NCBI GenBank assembly: GCA_027081375.1 | Contig: JALWKR010000058.1 | Coordinates: 1-7,081, forward strand | Source: Persephonella sp. | Lineage (GTDB): Bacteria > Aquificota > Aquificia > Aquificales > Hydrogenothermaceae | Length of the DNA: 7,081 nt | Reading direction: 5' to 3' | Shown: positions 5,116 to 7,081 of the stretch, piece by piece | Layout: each line of letters starts with the position of its first letter | Numbering within the stretch: position 1 is the first letter of the stretch | Translations under genes and position numbers: made by a program | Notes under the pieces: model-generated | Databases searched by the model: none | What the model was told of the DNA's origin: nothing | What the model saw: the letters and a program-made list of their open reading frames with translations, nothing else

Positions 5116-6986
5116 TGAAAATATTACGTTATTTATTAGGGATTGCGGTGCTCTCTTATTCTGCTACTGCTATGCCATGGTGGATGAACAATAGTTCTAA
5201 CAGAGGTTTTGATGACAACTCAAGGATGGGAAATAAGAGAGATTCTAGCTCATACTTTCAACATAACAGAGGCAGACATCAGCAGATGAACCAGCGTAGA
5301 GGTAAATTCTCGGCACAAAATCAGCACCAGCACAGAAGAATGGCTATGGGGAATAGAAATAATGGAAATAGAGGAATGCATGCAAGACAAGGTTCTAGAG
5401 GAAGAAATAATATGAATCACAGTAGCATGATGGGTAATATGGGTAATGCATGGCAGACTAATCATTTCGCATCTTATAAGCTTTGTGCTAGATGTCACAA
5501 TAATCTAAAAGATAAATCAGGACATGATGTTTCAATATCCAAAGATTGGCGTTCTACTATGATGGCAAACTCTGCGGTTGATCCTCTCTGGCAGGCAAAG
5601 GTTCATTCAGAAATACTTAGAAATCCGTCGTTTAAAGGAGTAATAGAGAAAAAATGTTCTACCTGTCATATGCCTATGGCAAAAACACAGGCTCAGTTTG
5701 ATAATCAGAAGATAGAGATTTTTGGAAATGGCTTTCTTAACAAGAACAACAAGTATCACAAGCTAGCAATGGAGGGAGTTTCATGTACCCTCTGTCACCA
5801 GATAAAACCAGATAACTTAGGTTCTGAAAGTTCTTTCTCAGGGGGATATCTTGTAGATGAAATTACTAAAAAGCCTTATAGAAAGATATACGGACCTTTT
5901 AAAAATCCTTTTGAAAGACCAATGGTTAGAATGGCTAAATATCAGCCTGTTTACTCTTCTCATATAAAAAAATCAGAACTTTGTGCAACATGTCACACAT
6001 TAAAAACACCAACAGTTTATGAAAATAACGTAGTAGGGCACTTTCCAGAGCAAACTCCGTACTTAGAATGGAAACATAGTGATTACTCAAAAAATGGATT
6101 AACATGTCAGAAATGTCATATGCCTGAAGCAAACGGTGGAGTGAAAATATCAAGAATGCCTAGATTTTTACCTGAAAGAGAACCTTTTGCTAAGCATTAC
6201 TTTGTAGGTGGAAATGTATTTATGCTCTCTATACTAAGAGACAATGCAAAATCTTTAGGAGTAGAAGCTACAACTGGTGAATTTAACAAAACTATAAAAA
6301 GAACATTGGACATGCTAAAAAACAAAACAGCTGAGCTTCATATTGGTGCAGTATCTATAAAAAATGGAGTATTAGAATTTCCTGTTATTGTTGAAAATAA
6401 AACAGGACACAAATTCCCTTCAGGTACCCCTATAAGAAGAGCTTGGCTTCATGTTGTTGTAAAAGACAAAACAGGTAAAGTTATTTTTGAGTCAGGAGCA
6501 GTAAAATCTAACGGGGAGATTATAGGCTCTAATGCAGATAGAGATATATACAATTATGAGCCTCACTATGATGTTATAACTTCTCCTGAGCAAGTTCAAA
6601 TATATGAAGCTGTGATGAAAGACTTCAATGGAAATGTTACATACACCCTTTTAAATGCTTATGATTATGCGAAAGATAACAGACTACTTCCTGAAGGATT
6701 TGACAAATCATCTGCACCAGCAGATATAGCTGTGAAAGGAAATGCTGAAAATGATGAAAACTTTATCGGCGGTTCAGATGCAGTTTTATACAAGATAGAT
6801 ACAAAAGGAGCAAAAGGTCCATTTACAATAACAGTAGAACTAAGATATCAAAGTGTTTCTTATCCTTTCTTTAAAGACCTAGTTAAAGATGCAGAAAAAA
6901 GTCCTTATGTTAGAAAATTCCAATCTCTGTATAACACAAAAGCTAATACAGGTATTGTTATAGACAGTAAACAGATTACATACTAG
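5115..6986 (+). CDS. Secreted pentahaem cytochrome c with a basic, Asn/Met/His-rich N-terminal tail
   Basis: Periplasmic or surface electron-transfer protein of 623 residues. A signal peptide (K2, R5, hydrophobic 6-15) ends in ATA, with probable cleavage after residue 19. Residues 21-115 are low complexity: 17 Asn, 14 Arg, 11 Gly, 10 Met, 9 Gln, 6 His, no Glu. Five CxxCH haem sites follow, at 124-128, 181-185, 224-228, 290-294 and 331-335; these hold all ten cysteines. Between haems 1 and 2, DWRSTMMANSAVDPLW (144-159) resembles a segment of other bacterial multihaem cytochromes as I recall them. Residues 336-623 are haem-free and look beta-rich, with ENKTGHKFPSGTP (427-439) and RRAWLHVVVKD (441-451), a motif recalled from the same families; H432 could be a distal ligand. 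It is not typical NrfA, because no CxxCK site is present. Redox partner and substrate are unknown. A very strong ribosome binding site (5101-5110) fixes the ATG. Own promoter region and terminator make it a likely single-gene unit. Confidence 0.9.
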   Translation: MKILRYLLGIAVLSYSATAMPWWMNNSSNRGFDDNSRMGNKRDSSSYFQHNRGRHQQMNQRRGKFSAQNQHQHRRMAMGNRNNGNRGMHARQGSRGRNNMNHSSMMGNMGNAWQTNHFASYKLCARCHNNLKDKSGHDVSISKDWRSTMMANSAVDPLWQAKVHSEILRNPSFKGVIEKKCSTCHMPMAKTQAQFDNQKIEIFGNGFLNKNNKYHKLAMEGVSCTLCHQIKPDNLGSESSFSGGYLVDEITKKPYRKIYGPFKNPFERPMVRMAKYQPVYSSHIKKSELCATCHTLKTPTVYENNVVGHFPEQTPYLEWKHSDYSKNGLTCQKCHMPEANGGVKISRMPRFLPEREPFAKHYFVGGNVFMLSILRDNAKSLGVEATTGEFNKTIKRTLDMLKNKTAELHIGAVSIKNGVLEFPVIVENKTGHKFPSGTPIRRAWLHVVVKDKTGKVIFESGAVKSNGEIIGSNADRDIYNYEPHYDVITSPEQVQIYEAVMKDFNGNVTYTLLNAYDYAKDNRLLPEGFDKSSAPADIAVKGNAENDENFIGGSDAVLYKIDTKGAKGPFTITVELRYQSVSYPFFKDLVKDAEKSPYVRKFQSLYNTKANTGIVIDSKQITY

Positions 6987-7000
6987 GCCTTCCTTTCCTT

Positions 7001-7023
7001 AGGGTGCTTTCGCACCCTTTTTT
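7001..7023 (+). terminator. Rho-independent terminator after the cytochrome gene
   Basis: AGGGTGC (7001-7007) and GCACCCT (7012-7018) form a perfect 7-bp GC-rich stem with a TTTC loop, followed at once by T at 7019-7023. It starts 14 nt after the cytochrome stop and separates that gene from the next one. Confidence 0.93.
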
Positions 7024-7054
7024 CTGATATTTTATTAAGAAAAAAAGGTCAAAA

Positions 7055-7081
7055 ATGGAAAAAGTTGTCCTTATAACAGGT
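7055..7081 (+). CDS. Start of a Rossmann-fold gene, probably a short-chain dehydrogenase/reductase
   Basis: Only nine codons are present, reading MEKVVLITG before the window ends. A short basic start, a hydrophobic beta strand and then TG is the classic opening of the NAD(P)-binding TGxxxGxG motif in short-chain dehydrogenases/reductases, such as FabG-like 3-oxoacyl-ACP reductases; an NAD-dependent epimerase could begin similarly. A purine-rich AAAAAAGG (7041-7048) lies 6 nt upstream as a ribosome binding site. The 31 bp between the terminator and the ATG must contain or overlap its promoter; I see only AT-rich sequence there and no confident -35/-10 pair. Confidence 0.6.

Noticed and set aside
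5115..6986. Assignment as pentahaem nitrite reductase NrfA
   Set aside because: Haem count matches, but typical NrfA has a CxxCK active-site haem and about 480 residues; here all five sites are CxxCH and the haem-free C-terminal domain is different.
1..7081. CRISPR array, insertion sequence, tRNA or rRNA gene
   Set aside because: No regularly spaced repeats, transposase motifs, terminal inverted repeats or tRNA-like cloverleaf were seen; coding density leaves little space for them.

Overview
The window is AT-rich, strongly prefers AGA/AGG for Arg and ATA for Ile, and has short intergenic gaps with overlapping genes. Together with a periplasmic multihaem cytochrome c, this suggests a chemolithotrophic, probably thermophilic bacterium. 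The Aquificota, perhaps the Hydrogenothermaceae (Sulfurihydrogenibium/Persephonella type), are my best guess. This rests on general impression, not a database match, and no phylogenetic marker was compared.

Layout. (1) The left edge holds panC (pantothenate and CoA synthesis) on the minus strand; it enters the window without its last codons. (2) A 63-bp divergent gap separates it from two small plus-strand genes one base apart: a two-helix membrane protein and an acidic soluble protein, both of unknown function. (3) An 81-bp gap with a good extended -10 leads to a tight plus-strand operon: rpsA (six S1 domains), a divergent CaCA-family cation exchanger starting at TTG inside the rpsA stop, and accA (carboxyltransferase alpha subunit of acetyl-CoA carboxylase), which overlaps the exchanger by one base. 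(4) A 102-bp leader region precedes a 623-residue secreted pentahaem cytochrome c, closed by a clear intrinsic terminator. (5) The right edge holds the first nine codons of a Rossmann-fold gene, probably a short-chain dehydrogenase.

How the genes relate. panC and accA both serve acyl and CoA metabolism, and rpsA serves translation. The rpsA-exchanger-accA operon is spatially coupled but functionally mixed. The cytochrome stands alone with its own promoter region and terminator, and is the clearest respiratory or redox gene.

Most interesting signals. The cytochrome leader can form a 13-bp stem (12 Watson-Crick pairs and one G-U) that covers the whole Shine-Dalgarno sequence up to the A of the ATG, next to a helically phased direct repeat that supplies a competing partner. 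rpsA also has a perfect 10-bp inverted repeat whose right arm covers its ribosome binding site, and whose left arm lies upstream of the predicted promoter -10. The exchanger keeps both signature glutamates but appears to lack most other cation-coordinating side chains. The cytochrome carries an Asn/Arg/Met/His-rich tail of about 95 residues, free of Glu, before its first haem.
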